Shown: in pieces, positions 20,501 to 29,251 of the stretch
Position numbering within the stretch: position 1 is the stretch's first letter
Layout of the letters: every line of letters begins with the position of its first letter
NCBI GenBank assembly: GCA_949388605.1
Contig: CASKJV010000008.1
Location: 1 to 64,000 of the forward strand
Length of the DNA: 64,000 nt
Direction: 5' to 3'
DNA from: an uncultured Clostridia bacterium
GTDB lineage: Bacteria; Bacillota; Clostridia; TANB77; CAG-508
The notes under the pieces: generated by a model
Told to the model about the DNA's origin: nothing
Databases searched by the model: none
Seen by the model: only the letters and a program-made list of their open reading frames with translations
Made by a program: the position numbers and the translations under genes

Positions 20501-21487
20501 AATACTATAAGCATACTCATTTTCTGTTCCTGATATTGTGCCTTCTCCTACTCCATATTCACTTCCGTCATTAATTTTATTAAAATTCGAATCAAATTTA
20601 TCTATAAATAGTTTGTTATTATCATTATCTCCATAATCTCCAAACCAAATATAGTTTCCATCAGAATCTATTGTAAATGCTTCATAAGCTGTATTATTAA
20701 TGCGATTATGTTCAGATAACTTATTACCATTATCATCATATCTTCTTATTCTACGTCTATATAAACAATCAATTCTATTTTCGCCTAATTCTATCTGTCT
20801 AATAATTCCACTATCACCTTCTAATTCATTTATACTTTTTGTCCAAGCTATAGTATTATCTGCATTAATGAAAGAAAGATTATTGTTATGATATAACACA
20901 CTAGTTCCATCTTCTCTTCCATCGATTGCATAATCAAAGACTTTTTTTCCTGCACTTGTAGTATATACTGGATTTTCTGCAATTATATTAGTACTGTTAT
21001 TTCTACTATCGTTTACTCCAATAGTCCAAATTTTATTTTCTTCATTTACTGAGTATCCATAACCTGTATTTATTTGTTGTATTTCATAAATACCCGGTTT
21101 CAAATTTGCAATCATTTCGCCATTTTCATTTGTTTCAAAAACTCTACAAATTTCTCCATTTATAGTTTCTTCTACACCTAAAACATTTCCCTCTTCATCT
21201 GTTGGATTTGAATAACTTTTTTGTTCTTCTGCAAATATTACTTCTTTTATAATGAATTTAGCATTACTAATTGCATAATCTCTATCATCTTTTAATATTA
21301 TTTTAAACAAATCATCTTCTGCCGTTTGTATCTCTTTAGGTAATTTTGTTATTTCTCTATTGGTTTCAGTAATAATTATTTTGGAGTCTCTATAAAAAAT
21401 TAAACATATTACTATAATTATAAATATTAATAATAATCTAAATATTGACTTTTTTACATTTTTATTTATCTCGATTACTTTTTTCAT
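17549..21487 (-). CDS. Large sortase-anchored surface protein with MucBP-like repeats and Asn/Asp stalk
   Basis: The 1312-residue protein starts at ATG after AGGAGG. A membrane segment lies at ~15-34. Residues ~60-150 look like a SpaA/Cna-B fold (NLKPGIYEIQQINTGYG). Residues ~170-580 contain delta-60/propeller-like stretches (WARDIGGTGNDDFYNM, DNSYILAGYENASGG). Residues ~660-1130 hold MucBP-like repeats built on YKVEYYKDE, APLNKYRGYKL and VIKVYYV. A low-complexity Asn/Asp stalk follows (~1147-1225), then IPNTGD near residue 1269, a hydrophobic helix and a charged tail. It is probably wall-anchored, with the stalk lifting the repeats from the wall. The C-terminus and terminator closely resemble those of 14795-16681. 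Confidence 0.88.
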   Translation of the reverse strand: MKKVIEINKNVKKSIFRLLLIFIIIVICLIFYRDSKIIITETNREITKLPKEIQTAEDDLFKIILKDDRDYAISNAKFIIKEVIFAEEQKSYSNPTDEEGNVLGVEETINGEICRVFETNENGEMIANLKPGIYEIQQINTGYGYSVNEENKIWTIGVNDSRNNSTNIIAENPVYTTSAGKKVFDYAIDGREDGTSVLYHNNNLSFINADNTIAWTKSINELEGDSGIIRQIELGENRIDCLYRRRIRRYDDNGNKLSEHNRINNTAYEAFTIDSDGNYIWFGDYGDNDNNKLFIDKFDSNFNKINDGSEYGVGEGTISGTENEYAYSIIDTEEGYLISAYVGSQEITDRAGKKTTIGDSKFVILLVDKETLQVKDFLDTKAESGYNDDNHKIHNLQKGQNGEIYYAGIFSGTISFPGEDTKSGKPIELTSKGGTDGFVMKITPDLKIEWARDIGGTGNDDFYNMDLTRDNGIILAGTSSQGNLQEIGRNTESGYDIKTTPVSTNKGSSIGIAAKVNAEGKLEWAQEFGYTNDEIFYDVATISDNSYILAGYENASGGQATYIKISEESVDTAIPEVPELRVNNERKTYTIKTSVNGEGGTISGSNDEVYESVKYQDDCTKEIIMTPNKHYEIVSIKINGEECPFEANEDDTYILQLKNITENIQVEVTYDLKQYNYKVIYYKNAYIEEEKTITTVITGLDDYIPINKNEIAPLNKYAGYRLNLDSTIPDRVKPNDVIRVYYIKNPTYVSLSYTVEYYKENVKVEQKVIQVLTQLQSDIYVDKSIIAPANKYDGYKLDNTKEIPSLVTNGGIVQVYYVKNTIEQQKDVSYKIEYYKDEIKADEQIVETKIQESEENILINKEEVAPLNKYRGYKLDKIELDNEMVENLPNEVKPETVIKVYYVIDEEQQKDVSYKVEYYKDEIKADEQIVETKIQELEENILINKEEVAPLNKYRGYKLDKIELDNDMVENLPNEVKPETVIKVYYVIDEEQQKDVSYKVEYYKDEIKAEEQTVQAKIQVLEQKIIIDKDQIAPANKYEGYKLDDTKEIPDSAIDREIISIYYVSEETEVNKVDYKIEYYYDNILDNKKTENIETTVGEIISKDMIAENIENNTLEGYKVEKILNLPLVITEKEDENVIEVYFVKEDNNDNNDNNDNNNDNDNNNDNDNNNDNNDNNDNNDNNDNNDNNNDDNNNDNNNDNNNNDNNDNDNDNDNNNDNNSNNNNNNNKINDTNRNNEKNNNKTNNINKNIVKNSSLNTKTNLNENNLETSMIPNTGDVLPILAVTIILVSILINVVIIVIRKNKNTNEDVK
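17811..18045 (-). repeat. Low-complexity triplet tract encoding the Asn/Asp stalk
   Basis: A run of gtt, att, gtc and atc triplets reads on the minus strand as AAC/AAT/GAC/GAT, giving ~78 nearly pure Asn and Asp residues. Tracts of this kind are prone to slippage. Plus-strand Leu-rich and minus-strand Thr-rich ORFs over it are frame shadows. Confidence 0.95.
18517..19020 (-). repeat. Two near-identical 252-bp repeats
   Basis: Markers such as tctgcttttat recur at 18459, 18711 and 18963, an exact 252-bp (84-codon) spacing. Two copies (18517-18768 and 18769-19020) differ at only a few bases and encode MucBP-like units. Flanking units in the same gene are much more diverged. Confidence 0.9.
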
Positions 21488-21696
21488 ATTTCCTCCTCAA
21501 TAATTATATTTATCGATAAACATTTAAATTTCTCAGTAATTAAACATAATTTTCTAATATTACTATACGAATTTAATATCAAAAAGTAAATAACAATTGT
21601 CTTACAAATTAAGGCTATAATTGTAAAATATTTAGGGATGTCTACTTTACAACATATTTTCTTTTTTATTACATAATTAATAAAATTTTGTATTAT

Positions 21697-21858
21697 AGAA
21701 CAAAAGTGGACGATATGATAATTACAAAATACAAAAATTTACTAAATCGTCCTCGTATTTGTTCGAAGCACCAATTTTGTTGTACAAAATTGTGTGCGAA
21801 AATTAGAGAAGCTTTTATTGAGTAGGAAGTGCAGAGTACTTTCCTACTCAATAAAAAA
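21697..21858. repeat. Terminator-linked three-hairpin repeat, copy A
   Basis: Starts agaacaaaagtggacgat and ends with the hairpin ttgagtaggaa / tttcctactcaa. The left arm gaacaaa-gtggacgat can pair with atcgtcc-tttgttc, and the middle part attttgt/acaaaat forms a small hairpin. It abuts the terminator of the permease gene. Compared with copy B the right hairpin carries a compensatory G-C to T-A change. Confidence 0.9.
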
Positions 21859-21888
21859 AGCAGTATAATCAAAATTGATTATACTGCT
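21859..21888 (-). terminator. Terminator of the AI-2E-type permease gene
   Basis: The perfect stem agcagtataatc / gattatactgct is preceded on plus by seven A. Together with copy A and the upstream AT-rich DNA it fills the 421-bp gap after 21487. Confidence 0.9.
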
Positions 21889-21908
21889 TGTGCACAAATA
21901 TAGTTTCT

Positions 21909-23051
21909 CTATATTTTAAATTCAAATTTCTTTTTATTACTGTATTCAATAAAATTCATTACTACTAGCTTTATAAATGCAATTACTGGAACTCCTAAAA
22001 ACATTCCTATAACTCCAAAATAACTTCCCCCAACAGTAACTGCGAAAATAACTAATATTGGGCTTAAATTTAATGATGTTCCTAATATTTTTGGATTAAT
22101 TATATTAGCATCAATTTGTTGTAATATTACAATAACTATTCCAACTGCAATTGCTTTTGCAAATCCACTTGTGAATATTGTAATTATAATTGTTAATATA
22201 ACTGCAAATATTGCTCCAAAATATGGAATGATGTTAAATACTCCAACTAAGAATCCTAGTAATATTCCATATTTTACTTTCATAATAGCTAATGCAATTC
22301 CTATAATAAATCCTACTACTATTGCATCTATAATTTGTCCCGAAATATAACTAAAGAAAATACTATTAGTTTTTCTTAAATATTTAGCAATTGCATTATT
22401 TATTTTCTTAGAAAATGCTACATTTGATAAATTTGTAAAAAAGCTTTTTATGTCGTCTCTTTCTAATAACATATATACTGATACTACAATAGTTACAAAT
22501 ATATCAAATATTATGCTTGTAGCACCTACTATTCCTTGAATATATGAATTTATATTTTCTAAATCTATCCAACTTACTATTCCTTTTAAAATATCAACTT
22601 TTTCAAGTTCTTTTATATAATCATTAACTTTAATTTTTGATAAGATTGAATCTTCATCTAGACTATCGAAATATTCTAATGCACTATTATAATAGTTTGG
22701 TATATTAGCTACTAAATCTTTCACACTAGTAATTACATTTGGTATTACAAAATTAATAATTATAAAAATTATTAATATTGCAATTAAATATGTACAAAAT
22801 ACACCTAACCCACGTGCATGCTTATTTAAAAACCTTATTTTGCACGATTTTATTGAATTTTCTATTCCCTTACATGGAATATATAATATATATGCAACTA
22901 ATATTGCCATTAAAAATGGTGCTATTACACTAAAAAATCCATTAAATATTCCAAAAATAGAAGATACACTACTTATTACTTTATAAACTAATATAATTGC
23001 TACTGCAAAGGAAAACCAATACAGCCATTTTCTCCATTCCTTTTTATTCAT
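21909..23051 (-). CDS. AI-2E family transporter (PerM/YtvI-like permease)
   Basis: The 380-residue integral membrane protein has about seven to eight hydrophobic helices, with a soluble helical stretch (residues ~110-170) between the third and later helices. The C-terminal half carries the family landmarks LLGFLVGVFNIIPYFGA and PKILGTSLNLSPILVIFAV (NPKILG..L.L.P). Members export small molecules or act as Na+/H+ antiporters; most have no proven substrate, so a role in autoinducer export should not be assumed. It stands alone, with its own terminator and a long upstream gap before yraN. Confidence 0.88.
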   Translation of the reverse strand: MNKKEWRKWLYWFSFAVAIILVYKVISSVSSIFGIFNGFFSVIAPFLMAILVAYILYIPCKGIENSIKSCKIRFLNKHARGLGVFCTYLIAILIIFIIINFVIPNVITSVKDLVANIPNYYNSALEYFDSLDEDSILSKIKVNDYIKELEKVDILKGIVSWIDLENINSYIQGIVGATSIIFDIFVTIVVSVYMLLERDDIKSFFTNLSNVAFSKKINNAIAKYLRKTNSIFFSYISGQIIDAIVVGFIIGIALAIMKVKYGILLGFLVGVFNIIPYFGAIFAVILTIIITIFTSGFAKAIAVGIVIVILQQIDANIINPKILGTSLNLSPILVIFAVTVGGSYFGVIGMFLGVPVIAFIKLVVMNFIEYSNKKKFEFKI

Positions 23052-23160
23052 AATTTTCTCCTATTAATTAATAATATACAATTCTATTATACATATAATT
23101 ACCTTTTAAGACAAGCTTTTTAGCAAAATTTGCCTAATGCTTTATATTAAAAATTTTGTA

Positions 23161-23523
23161 TTATATAAAAACATTTTTTATATGATTTATAAATTTATTT
23201 TTTTTATTTATATACACTTCTATAATATCAAATCTTATATTTTTATTTTCTAATGAATTTTTATATACATAGTATTTAGTTGCATTTACTATATGTTTTT
23301 GTTTATATTTATTTACACTCTCTACTGGGTTGCCGAATTTTTTTGACATTCTAGTTTTTACTTCAACAAATATATAATCTGATTCATTTTTGGCAACAAT
23401 ATCTATTTCTCCATTATAAGAAAGAAAGTTTCTGTTCAGAATCTCATAATTACTATTTTCTAAATATTTACATGCCTCTTCTTCACCAATTTTTCCAATT
23501 TCTTTATTATGATAATTATTCAT
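23161..23523 (-). CDS. YraN / UPF0102 endonuclease-like protein
   Basis: The 120-residue protein has the restriction-endonuclease-like fold of UPF0102. The N-terminal helix has KIGEEEACKYLENSNYEIL, followed by NGEIDIVAKN and FVEVKTR, which supply the Asp and Glu-X-Lys residues typical of a metal-dependent nuclease site. Its biological role remains uncertain in most bacteria. It lies downstream of yifB and dprA, the usual gene order for this trio, with ~160 bp after dprA. The ribosome site is weak (GAATGGT before the ATG). Confidence 0.88.
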   Translation of the reverse strand: MNNYHNKEIGKIGEEEACKYLENSNYEILNRNFLSYNGEIDIVAKNESDYIFVEVKTRMSKKFGNPVESVNKYKQKHIVNATKYYVYKNSLENKNIRFDIIEVYINKKNKFINHIKNVFI

Positions 23524-23680
23524 ACCATTCTATATGATATATTGATAATTAAAATATATCATAAACTCCTTATATAATATATTTAGGCTTTTAATAAGGT
23601 TTTACCTATAAACCTTTAAGTTTATATTCCTAAAGTCAATTTATTTATCACAATTTATCTTTTTAAGCAACCTTATACAA

Positions 23681-24544
23681 TTAATCTTTAATTTTGTAAA
23701 CACCCATTTCTTGGGTAACAATATTCTCCAATTCCATTTTTAATAGTAATTCCAAAATTTCCTTAATAGAATAATTAGTACTTGTTAATAATTGATCTAT
23801 TGTACTTTCTCCTTTCTCTAATAAATTATAGATTTTCTTATATTCCTTTTTTATAATTATTTTATTTACATCTTTTTTACACTTTCTATTCATAAACTGT
23901 GGATAATTTACTAAGATATCTTCTATTGAAGTAGTTAATATTGCTCCTTCTTTTATTATTTTATTAACTCCTACACCATATACACTGTCTATTCTTCCAG
24001 GTATTGCAAACACTAATTTTTCTTGTTCTCTTGCATATCTTACTGTAATAGATGTTCCACTTCTATATCCAGCCTCAATTACCAAAACCCCTTCTGAAAT
24101 AGCAGATACAATTCTATTTCTTAATGGAAAATGTTCTTTAGTTGCTAATAAATTATTCTCATATTCAGTTAATACTAAACCATCATTTTTAATTATTCTT
24201 TCAAATAAATTATAATTCTCTGGTGGAAATATCTTTTCAAGTCCACCCCCTAAAACAGCTATTGTTTTTCCACTATAATCTAATGCTGTTTGATGAGCCA
24301 TTGCATCTGTTCCAATTGCCATTCCACTAACAATAGGTATATTTCTTAAAACTAATTCCTTTGAAAACAATTTACAGTTTTTTATTCCATATTTTGTTAT
24401 ATTTCTAGTTCCTATTACTGCAAAAGAATCCTCATACAATAATTTTATATTTCCCATAAAATATAATTGTTCTGGAGACTTATTTATATTTTTTAGCTTA
24501 TTAGGAAATTCACTTTTTTCTAATTTACAAATTTTATATTTCAT
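23681..24544 (-). CDS. dprA: DNA-processing protein DprA
   Basis: The 287-residue protein binds single-stranded DNA and loads RecA in transformation and related recombination. The Rossmann core shows SGMAIGTDAMAHQTAL, AVLGGGLEKIFPPEN and LTEYENN, with an SGTSITVRYA segment after it. Residues ~225-287 form a winged-helix-like tail (KIYNLLEKGESTIDQLL). It lacks the longer N-terminal SAM-like domain of many homologues, starting almost at the Rossmann fold. It is 25 bp downstream of yifB. Other competence genes are not seen, so it may serve recombination more generally. Confidence 0.93.
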   Translation of the reverse strand: MKYKICKLEKSEFPNKLKNINKSPEQLYFMGNIKLLYEDSFAVIGTRNITKYGIKNCKLFSKELVLRNIPIVSGMAIGTDAMAHQTALDYSGKTIAVLGGGLEKIFPPENYNLFERIIKNDGLVLTEYENNLLATKEHFPLRNRIVSAISEGVLVIEAGYRSGTSITVRYAREQEKLVFAIPGRIDSVYGVGVNKIIKEGAILTTSIEDILVNYPQFMNRKCKKDVNKIIIKKEYKKIYNLLEKGESTIDQLLTSTNYSIKEILELLLKMELENIVTQEMGVYKIKD

Positions 24545-24569
24545 TCATTTTATCCTTTATTTATAATAA

Positions 24570-26084
24570 TTATCTATCTAATATTCTATACTGAATTGCT
24601 TCTAAAACATGATTTAATTTAATATTATTTTCCTTATCTAAATCTGCTATTGTTCTAGCTACTTTTAAAATTTTAGAATATGCTCTATTTGATAATTTTA
24701 ATTTTTGTAAATATTCTTCTATCACTTTAAATGTTTTATCTTCTATTTCACAATATTTTTCTATCATATTTGCTGTTAATTCTGCATTAGAATATATTAA
24801 ATCATCCTTATATCTATCTAATTGTAATTTTCTAGCATAATTCACTCTTTCTTTAATGTCTTTAGATTTTTCTGTTTTTCTATCTCTTAATTTTGTATAT
24901 TCTACTGAGTTAACCTGTATTTGTAAATCAAATCTATCTATCATAGGTCCACTTAATTTTGATCTATAATTTAATCTTTGCTTTTCTGAACATACGCATT
25001 CTTTTATCTTACTTCCATAATACCCACATGGACAAGGATTCATACTAGCTATAATCATAAAATTACAAGGATAAGAAACACTTATACCTACTCTTGTTAT
25101 ATTAACTACTTTATCTTCCATAGGTATTCTTAAAACTTCTAATGTACTTTTATTAAATTCTAATAATTCATCTAAAAACAATACCCCTAAATGAGCTAAG
25201 CTAACTTCTCCTGGTTTAGGAATTCTTCCACCACCAATTAAAGCTCGCTCAGATATTGTATGATGTGGTGCTCTAAAAGGCCTTTGTGTAATTAATGTTT
25301 GGTTTTTTAAATTTCCTGCTATACTATGAATTTTGGTAATTTCTAAAGATTCTTCAAAACTCAAATCTGGTAAAATAGTTGGAAAACGTTTTGCCATCAT
25401 CGTTTTACCTGAGCCTGGACTTCCAAACATTAGACAATTATGGCCTCCTGCTGCTGCAATTTCTAACGCTCTTTTGACTATTTCATGTCCTTTTACATCT
25501 GAATAATCTATAATATTTTCCTCTACATTTTCAAAAACATCTTGTATATTAATTTCTTCTTTTTTTATTTCTTTCTTTTTATTTAAATATTCAATCAATT
25601 CTTTTAAATTTGAAATACCTATAGCTACCACGCCATCTATTATTGATGCCTCCTGTACATTTTCTTTTGGAAGGATTATTCTTTTTATCCCTTTTTTCTT
25701 TGCTTCAATACAAATTGGCAAAACACCATTTATTTTATTTAATCTGCCATTTAAGGATAATTCCCCAATAAAAATAGTATCTTCTAATAATATTTGATGT
25801 ATTATTTCCATAGATTTTAAAATTCCTACTGCAATTGCTAAATCTAATGAAGCTCCTGCCTTTCTTATATTTGCTGGTGATAAATTTATAATATATTTTC
25901 TGCTTAATAATTCAATTCCACAATTTTTTATTGCTGTTCTTACTCTTTCTTTAGACTCTTTTATATTTGTATCTGGTAAACCTACAATTTCAAAGCATGG
26001 CATTCCAGAAGAAATATCTACTTCTACATTAATTAAAATTCCATCTAATCCTTGCAAGTACATGCTTTTTACGAATGATAACAA
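24570..26084 (-). CDS. YifB/ComM family Mg-chelatase-like AAA+ ATPase
   Basis: The protein of ~504 residues has an N-terminal Lon-protease-like fold domain (VKSMYLQGLDG, SPANIRKAGASLDLAIA), a Mg-chelatase AAA+ core with Walker A GSPGSGKTMMAKR, the RPFRAPHHTIS loop and Walker B-type VLFLDELLEF, and a CPCGYYG...CVCS cysteine cluster. ComM relatives are hexameric helicases for branch migration in recombination. I moved the start three codons down from the ORF-track GTG to TTG at 26084. This gives the family-typical MLSFVKS beginning and a 7-nt gap after AAGGAG; ATG at 26090 lies too close to that site. It forms an operon with dprA. Confidence 0.92.
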   Translation of the reverse strand: MLSFVKSMYLQGLDGILINVEVDISSGMPCFEIVGLPDTNIKESKERVRTAIKNCGIELLSRKYIINLSPANIRKAGASLDLAIAVGILKSMEIIHQILLEDTIFIGELSLNGRLNKINGVLPICIEAKKKGIKRIILPKENVQEASIIDGVVAIGISNLKELIEYLNKKKEIKKEEINIQDVFENVEENIIDYSDVKGHEIVKRALEIAAAGGHNCLMFGSPGSGKTMMAKRFPTILPDLSFEESLEITKIHSIAGNLKNQTLITQRPFRAPHHTISERALIGGGRIPKPGEVSLAHLGVLFLDELLEFNKSTLEVLRIPMEDKVVNITRVGISVSYPCNFMIIASMNPCPCGYYGSKIKECVCSEKQRLNYRSKLSGPMIDRFDLQIQVNSVEYTKLRDRKTEKSKDIKERVNYARKLQLDRYKDDLIYSNAELTANMIEKYCEIEDKTFKVIEEYLQKLKLSNRAYSKILKVARTIADLDKENNIKLNHVLEAIQYRILDR

Positions 26085-26203
26085 ACACATCACTCCTTTT
26101 TATTTAATTTTAAATTTTATTTGGAAAAATTTGAGCGGATGCTCATGAAATAATTTTTAGTATAATACAATAGTAAATTAAATTTGTCAATATATAAAAT
26201 GTA

Positions 26204-26234
26204 AAAACTCATAATGTATTAACATTATGAGTTT
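26204..26234 (-). terminator. Terminator of the 26282-26695 gene
   Basis: The stem aaaactcataatg / cattatgagtttt has a five-base loop region and A/T runs. It separates the orphan ORF from yifB. Confidence 0.85.
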
Positions 26235-26281
26235 TCTTTTCTTCATTTTACTAATAATGAGATGTTTAAAATATTATAACA

Positions 26282-26695
26282 TTATTTTAATAATGCTTCA
26301 CCTGCAGTAATTCCAAGTTCTTTACAAAGCGCTGCGAATTTGTTTCCATCCAGTTCTTTAATTATCTCTTCCATTTTCCAATCTCGAATGTAATCGAGTT
26401 TTAATTTCTGTACTTTACCATCGGGATAAGACATGAGTTCTCCTGGCTTAAAGTATTTTCTATATGACTTCCAACCTTCAAAACATTTTCCCCGACCAGG
26501 TTCTTTCTTCATACGATTTCGGATTTTTTCTTCGATAATTTGGGGGGCTTCTGACTCATCACATATAGTCTCTACCCATCCATATGAAAGAATTGGAACT
26601 CTTTGATATTCTTTCCGTTTCCACCAATGTTTCTTTTTTTTTAACATAGTAAATCCTTCCATTACAAAAATTTGACTTGCTTTTACTAATGCCAT
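26282..26695 (-). CDS. Orphan basic protein of unknown function, 137 aa
   Basis: I do not recognise this protein. The ORF track starts at 26806, but an ATG at 26695 has a strong AAGGAGGAATCAATAT site, giving MALVKASQIFV and 137 residues. It is rich in Lys, Trp and Tyr (KKKKHWWKRKEYQR) and ends in a helical segment (EELDGN-type, KELGITAGEALLK). No membrane segment or known motif is visible. Codon use looks more GC-rich than the neighbours (gct, ccg, gcg), hinting at recent transfer. It has its own consensus promoter and terminator and so is an independent unit. The 40968-41993 gene has a similar composition. Confidence 0.65.
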   Translation of the reverse strand: MALVKASQIFVMEGFTMLKKKKHWWKRKEYQRVPILSYGWVETICDESEAPQIIEEKIRNRMKKEPGRGKCFEGWKSYRKYFKPGELMSYPDGKVQKLKLDYIRDWKMEEIIKELDGNKFAALCKELGITAGEALLK

Positions 26696-26777
26696 ATATT
26701 GATTCCTCCTTACGTGTTGACTATATAATTTTAGATTACTATATAGTATGAAAAATTTTATAAGAATTACCTTGTAA

Positions 26778-26806
26778 ATCATAACATATTTATGTAAACA
26801 TGTCAA
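26778..26806 (-). promoter_or_regulatory. Promoter of the orphan 26282-26695 gene
   Basis: On the minus strand TTGACA (26806-26801), 17 nt and TATGAT (26783-26778) form a strong promoter. It lies inside the extended ORF of the track, supporting the downstream start. Confidence 0.75.
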
Positions 26807-26853
26807 TTTTCACAATATTCCTATAGTGGCAATCTCTCTGGAAAATTTATGAA

Positions 26854-26994
26854 ATGAGGGATGTTCACGTTGCCTTTGATATATGGGCAAGAAGTGAAAG
26901 AGGCGCATTTTATAGATTTAGAATTTGTATGAAATTTAGCTTGAACGAGCATATTTTTGCATTTTTCATATTGTATTACTGCAAGTCTAAATAA
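26854..26994 (+). other. Possible relic ORF of 46 codons
   Basis: Within the 376-bp gap, 26854-26994 reads MRDVHVAFDIWARSERGAFY and onward to a stop. The first half is clearly more GC-rich than the surroundings and has a coding look, but there is no ribosome site and no recognisable family. It may be a fragment of a lost gene. The rest of the gap shows nothing else. Confidence 0.25.
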
Positions 26995-27142
26995 GAAATC
27001 TATTATTATATTTATATTAACTAATATATTTTTTGAAACTAATTTATTATCTATTTGGTATAATATAATTATTTTAATAATCTACCTACAAATTAAAATT
27101 TTATTGTTTTACAACTCTTCTAAGTTTATTATCCTAATACTT

Positions 27143-27175
27143 AAAAAAAGAACTCTAAGGAAAATCCTTAAAGTT
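27143..27175 (-). terminator. Terminator of the 3D-domain gene
   Basis: The stem gaactctaagg / ccttaaagttc with one mismatch is preceded on plus by seven A and lies 8 bp beyond the stop. Confidence 0.8.
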
Positions 27176-27182
27176 CATATTT

Positions 27183-28157
27183 TTATTCATATACATAACA
27201 TTCTAAGCTTCTTCTACCAAAGCTAATTGCTGATGAATGAGAACCCATATAAATATCTATTCTATTATTAGATATTGCTCCTCCTCTATCTTCTACAACA
27301 AACCACCCACCGTTTGGTTTATTTGCTAATGCTGGCACATAAATAACTGTTCCTATTGGGTATCCACTTCCAGCAGCTACAGTATGCCATTCTTTAGCAT
27401 GAGCGCCAGAACTTGTAATTCCGTTAGTTTTACCAGTACATTTTGCACATGAACAATAAGCAGAAGTATTCATTTTAACAACTTTTGGTGTCATTCCTTC
27501 AACACTAGCTGATAATGTTTCTGGAGAAACTACAGTTCTATTTCCACCTGATCTTGAAGTAATTTTTGTTGATATTTGAATAATCTTCTCTACTGGCTCT
27601 CTTATAATTGTTTCTGCAATTACATTTCTTTCTATTTCAACTTCATCTTGGTATTTTGCTTTATATTTAATTTCTTTTAATCCATTAACACCTTCTTGAA
27701 GAACTTTATCGTTAGTTTCAGTTCCTTCTTTTGAGACGTCTTTGGTTATTGTTTCATAAGGTATTTCAACTTGCTCTACGATTATTTTTTCAGTTACTGT
27801 TACATATTTTCCTAATATTTCTTCAGTAGTAACACTTTCAACTTGCTCAGAAACAACACTTTTCTCTTCTGTTATTTTAGAAATAGTAATTGTTTTTGTT
27901 AAATCAATATTTGAATTAATATCAGGATAAACTATCTCATCTGGTAATATTATAGTGTGATTTTCTGCTAATATATCTGCTATTTTAATATTTGATGTCA
28001 TAACAGTAGTTTCATAGCCTTCTGGAAAAACTATAGTTACATAGTTTACTTCTGACTTTGAAGCTTTAACTCCTATTGTAAGTATACAGATTAAAATAAT
28101 GCTTATAAAAACAATTTTTCTAATTATCCTTATAGATAATTTTTCATCTGTTTTCAT
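27183..28157 (-). CDS. G5 and 3D domain cell-wall protein (YabE-like)
   Basis: The 324-residue exported protein has an N-terminal membrane segment (~13-30), a DUF348-like region (VTIVFPEGYETTVMTS), a G5 domain at ~125-205 (VEIPYETI, YKAKYQDEVEIERN, EKIIQIST) and a C-terminal 3D domain from ~225. The latter shows TSAYCSCAKCTGKTNG, PIGTVIYVP and VVEDRGGAISNNRIDIYM with the three Asp that name the domain. 3D domains resemble MltA and are thought to cleave peptidoglycan, so the protein probably acts in wall remodelling or resuscitation. The start follows AAGGGGGC. Confidence 0.9.
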   Translation of the reverse strand: MKTDEKLSIRIIRKIVFISIILICILTIGVKASKSEVNYVTIVFPEGYETTVMTSNIKIADILAENHTIILPDEIVYPDINSNIDLTKTITISKITEEKSVVSEQVESVTTEEILGKYVTVTEKIIVEQVEIPYETITKDVSKEGTETNDKVLQEGVNGLKEIKYKAKYQDEVEIERNVIAETIIREPVEKIIQISTKITSRSGGNRTVVSPETLSASVEGMTPKVVKMNTSAYCSCAKCTGKTNGITSSGAHAKEWHTVAAGSGYPIGTVIYVPALANKPNGGWFVVEDRGGAISNNRIDIYMGSHSSAISFGRRSLECYVYE

Positions 28158-28243
28158 AAATTTGCCCCCTTAATTTGCGTTATCATTATATAATTAATTT
28201 ATATGTTTGTCAATCTTAAAAGATGACAAGACTGTCCAAAAAA

Positions 28244-28294
28244 AGAATACAAAAAACCTTAGTCTTTTTTTTGACTAAGGTTTTTTGTATTCTT
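28244..28294 (-). terminator. Strong terminator of the transglutaminase-like gene
   Basis: A long perfect stem agaatacaaaaaacctta / taaggttttttgtattct with an A/T-rich loop. It has A/T runs at both ends, so it could work on both strands. Confidence 0.9.
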
Positions 28295-28396
28295 TTATTC
28301 CTAAATTTATAGGGAATAAATATAATTTTACAATTGTATGAAATTATTTTATTTGATAAATATACTACAAAAATACTAATAATAATCGTTTATTAA

Positions 28397-29251
28397 TTAA
28401 AAATATTTTACTTTTGAATATTTATACATTGTTTTGCTTTTATCCTTATGATCTACTCTAATCTTATTTTTAGAAATAAGCAAATAATTTAAAGTTTCTC
28501 CTGTATCATTCCAACAGACATCTACATACTTGATTACATTATTAACTTTTACTTTATTCCAAGAATGTGATTGCCATCCAGTATTTGTTTTTACAATTCC
28601 AACTACATATTGGGCATTTAATCCCACTGTCTTACAAATTGCACAAAATTCATATGCATAACCTGAACATACTGTATTTCCAAACAAAGCTGCTGATAGA
28701 GTATTTTTCTTGTGTTTATAATCGTATTTAACAGTATCAGATATATATTTATTAATCTTCTTTACAGCATTTACTTCTGTGGTTTTTTTCGTAAGTTTCA
28801 ACTGGTTAATAATTCTCTTTATCTTTTTTTCATTTAATTTACTGTTATCTAATGTTGCAGCAATTTTCTTCATCTGTACCATTTGACCTGTGACTTTCGT
28901 TTTTTTCTTATCGTATATTGGACATATACCAGAAAGATATGAAGTTGCATCAGAATAATGGCATTCTGGTAAAATATGGGGATTATACATAATCATTCGC
29001 ATTTCATATACTGTCATTTCTATTTCGGTGACTATGCCCTTCCGTACACCTTTATTATATAATTCCAATATCTGATTCCAAAAAACTTCTTGAGAATTTG
29101 TTAATTTATATTGCGTCTCATAAATGTTATTCATTGTTAACATTTTATTCTTTGCTTTTGCATCTATAATATCTGGATCAATTTCAAATATTATACCAAT
29201 TAGTATTAGTAAAAATAATGTACGAGTTATTATCTTTCTTAATAAATTCAT
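28397..29251 (-). CDS. Secreted transglutaminase-like superfamily protein
   Basis: The 284-residue protein has an N-terminal hydrophobic export segment (~8-24) and a C-terminal transglutaminase/protease-like core. The Cys lies in FGNTVCSGYAYEF, the His in GWQSHSWNKVKV and the Asp in YVDVCWNDTG, the Cys-His-Asp triad order of the superfamily. Such bacterial domains are often proteases or amidases acting on the wall or on surface proteins; the substrate is unknown. The ATG follows GAGGAGG. It sits next to the 3D-domain protein, but each gene has its own terminator. Confidence 0.85.
   Translation of the reverse strand: MNLLRKIITRTLFLLILIGIIFEIDPDIIDAKAKNKMLTMNNIYETQYKLTNSQEVFWNQILELYNKGVRKGIVTEIEMTVYEMRMIMYNPHILPECHYSDATSYLSGICPIYDKKKTKVTGQMVQMKKIAATLDNSKLNEKKIKRIINQLKLTKKTTEVNAVKKINKYISDTVKYDYKHKKNTLSAALFGNTVCSGYAYEFCAICKTVGLNAQYVVGIVKTNTGWQSHSWNKVKVNNVIKYVDVCWNDTGETLNYLLISKNKIRVDHKDKSKTMYKYSKVKYF

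Noticed and set aside
21697-21858. Small RNA gene at repeat copy A
   Set aside because: No promoter could be assigned to the element on either strand; kept as a repeat rather than an ncRNA.
26957-27226. 89-codon plus ORF overlapping the 3D-domain gene end
   Set aside because: Ile/Leu-rich translation of AT-rich intergenic DNA, overlaps a terminator and a conserved gene end, no SD.
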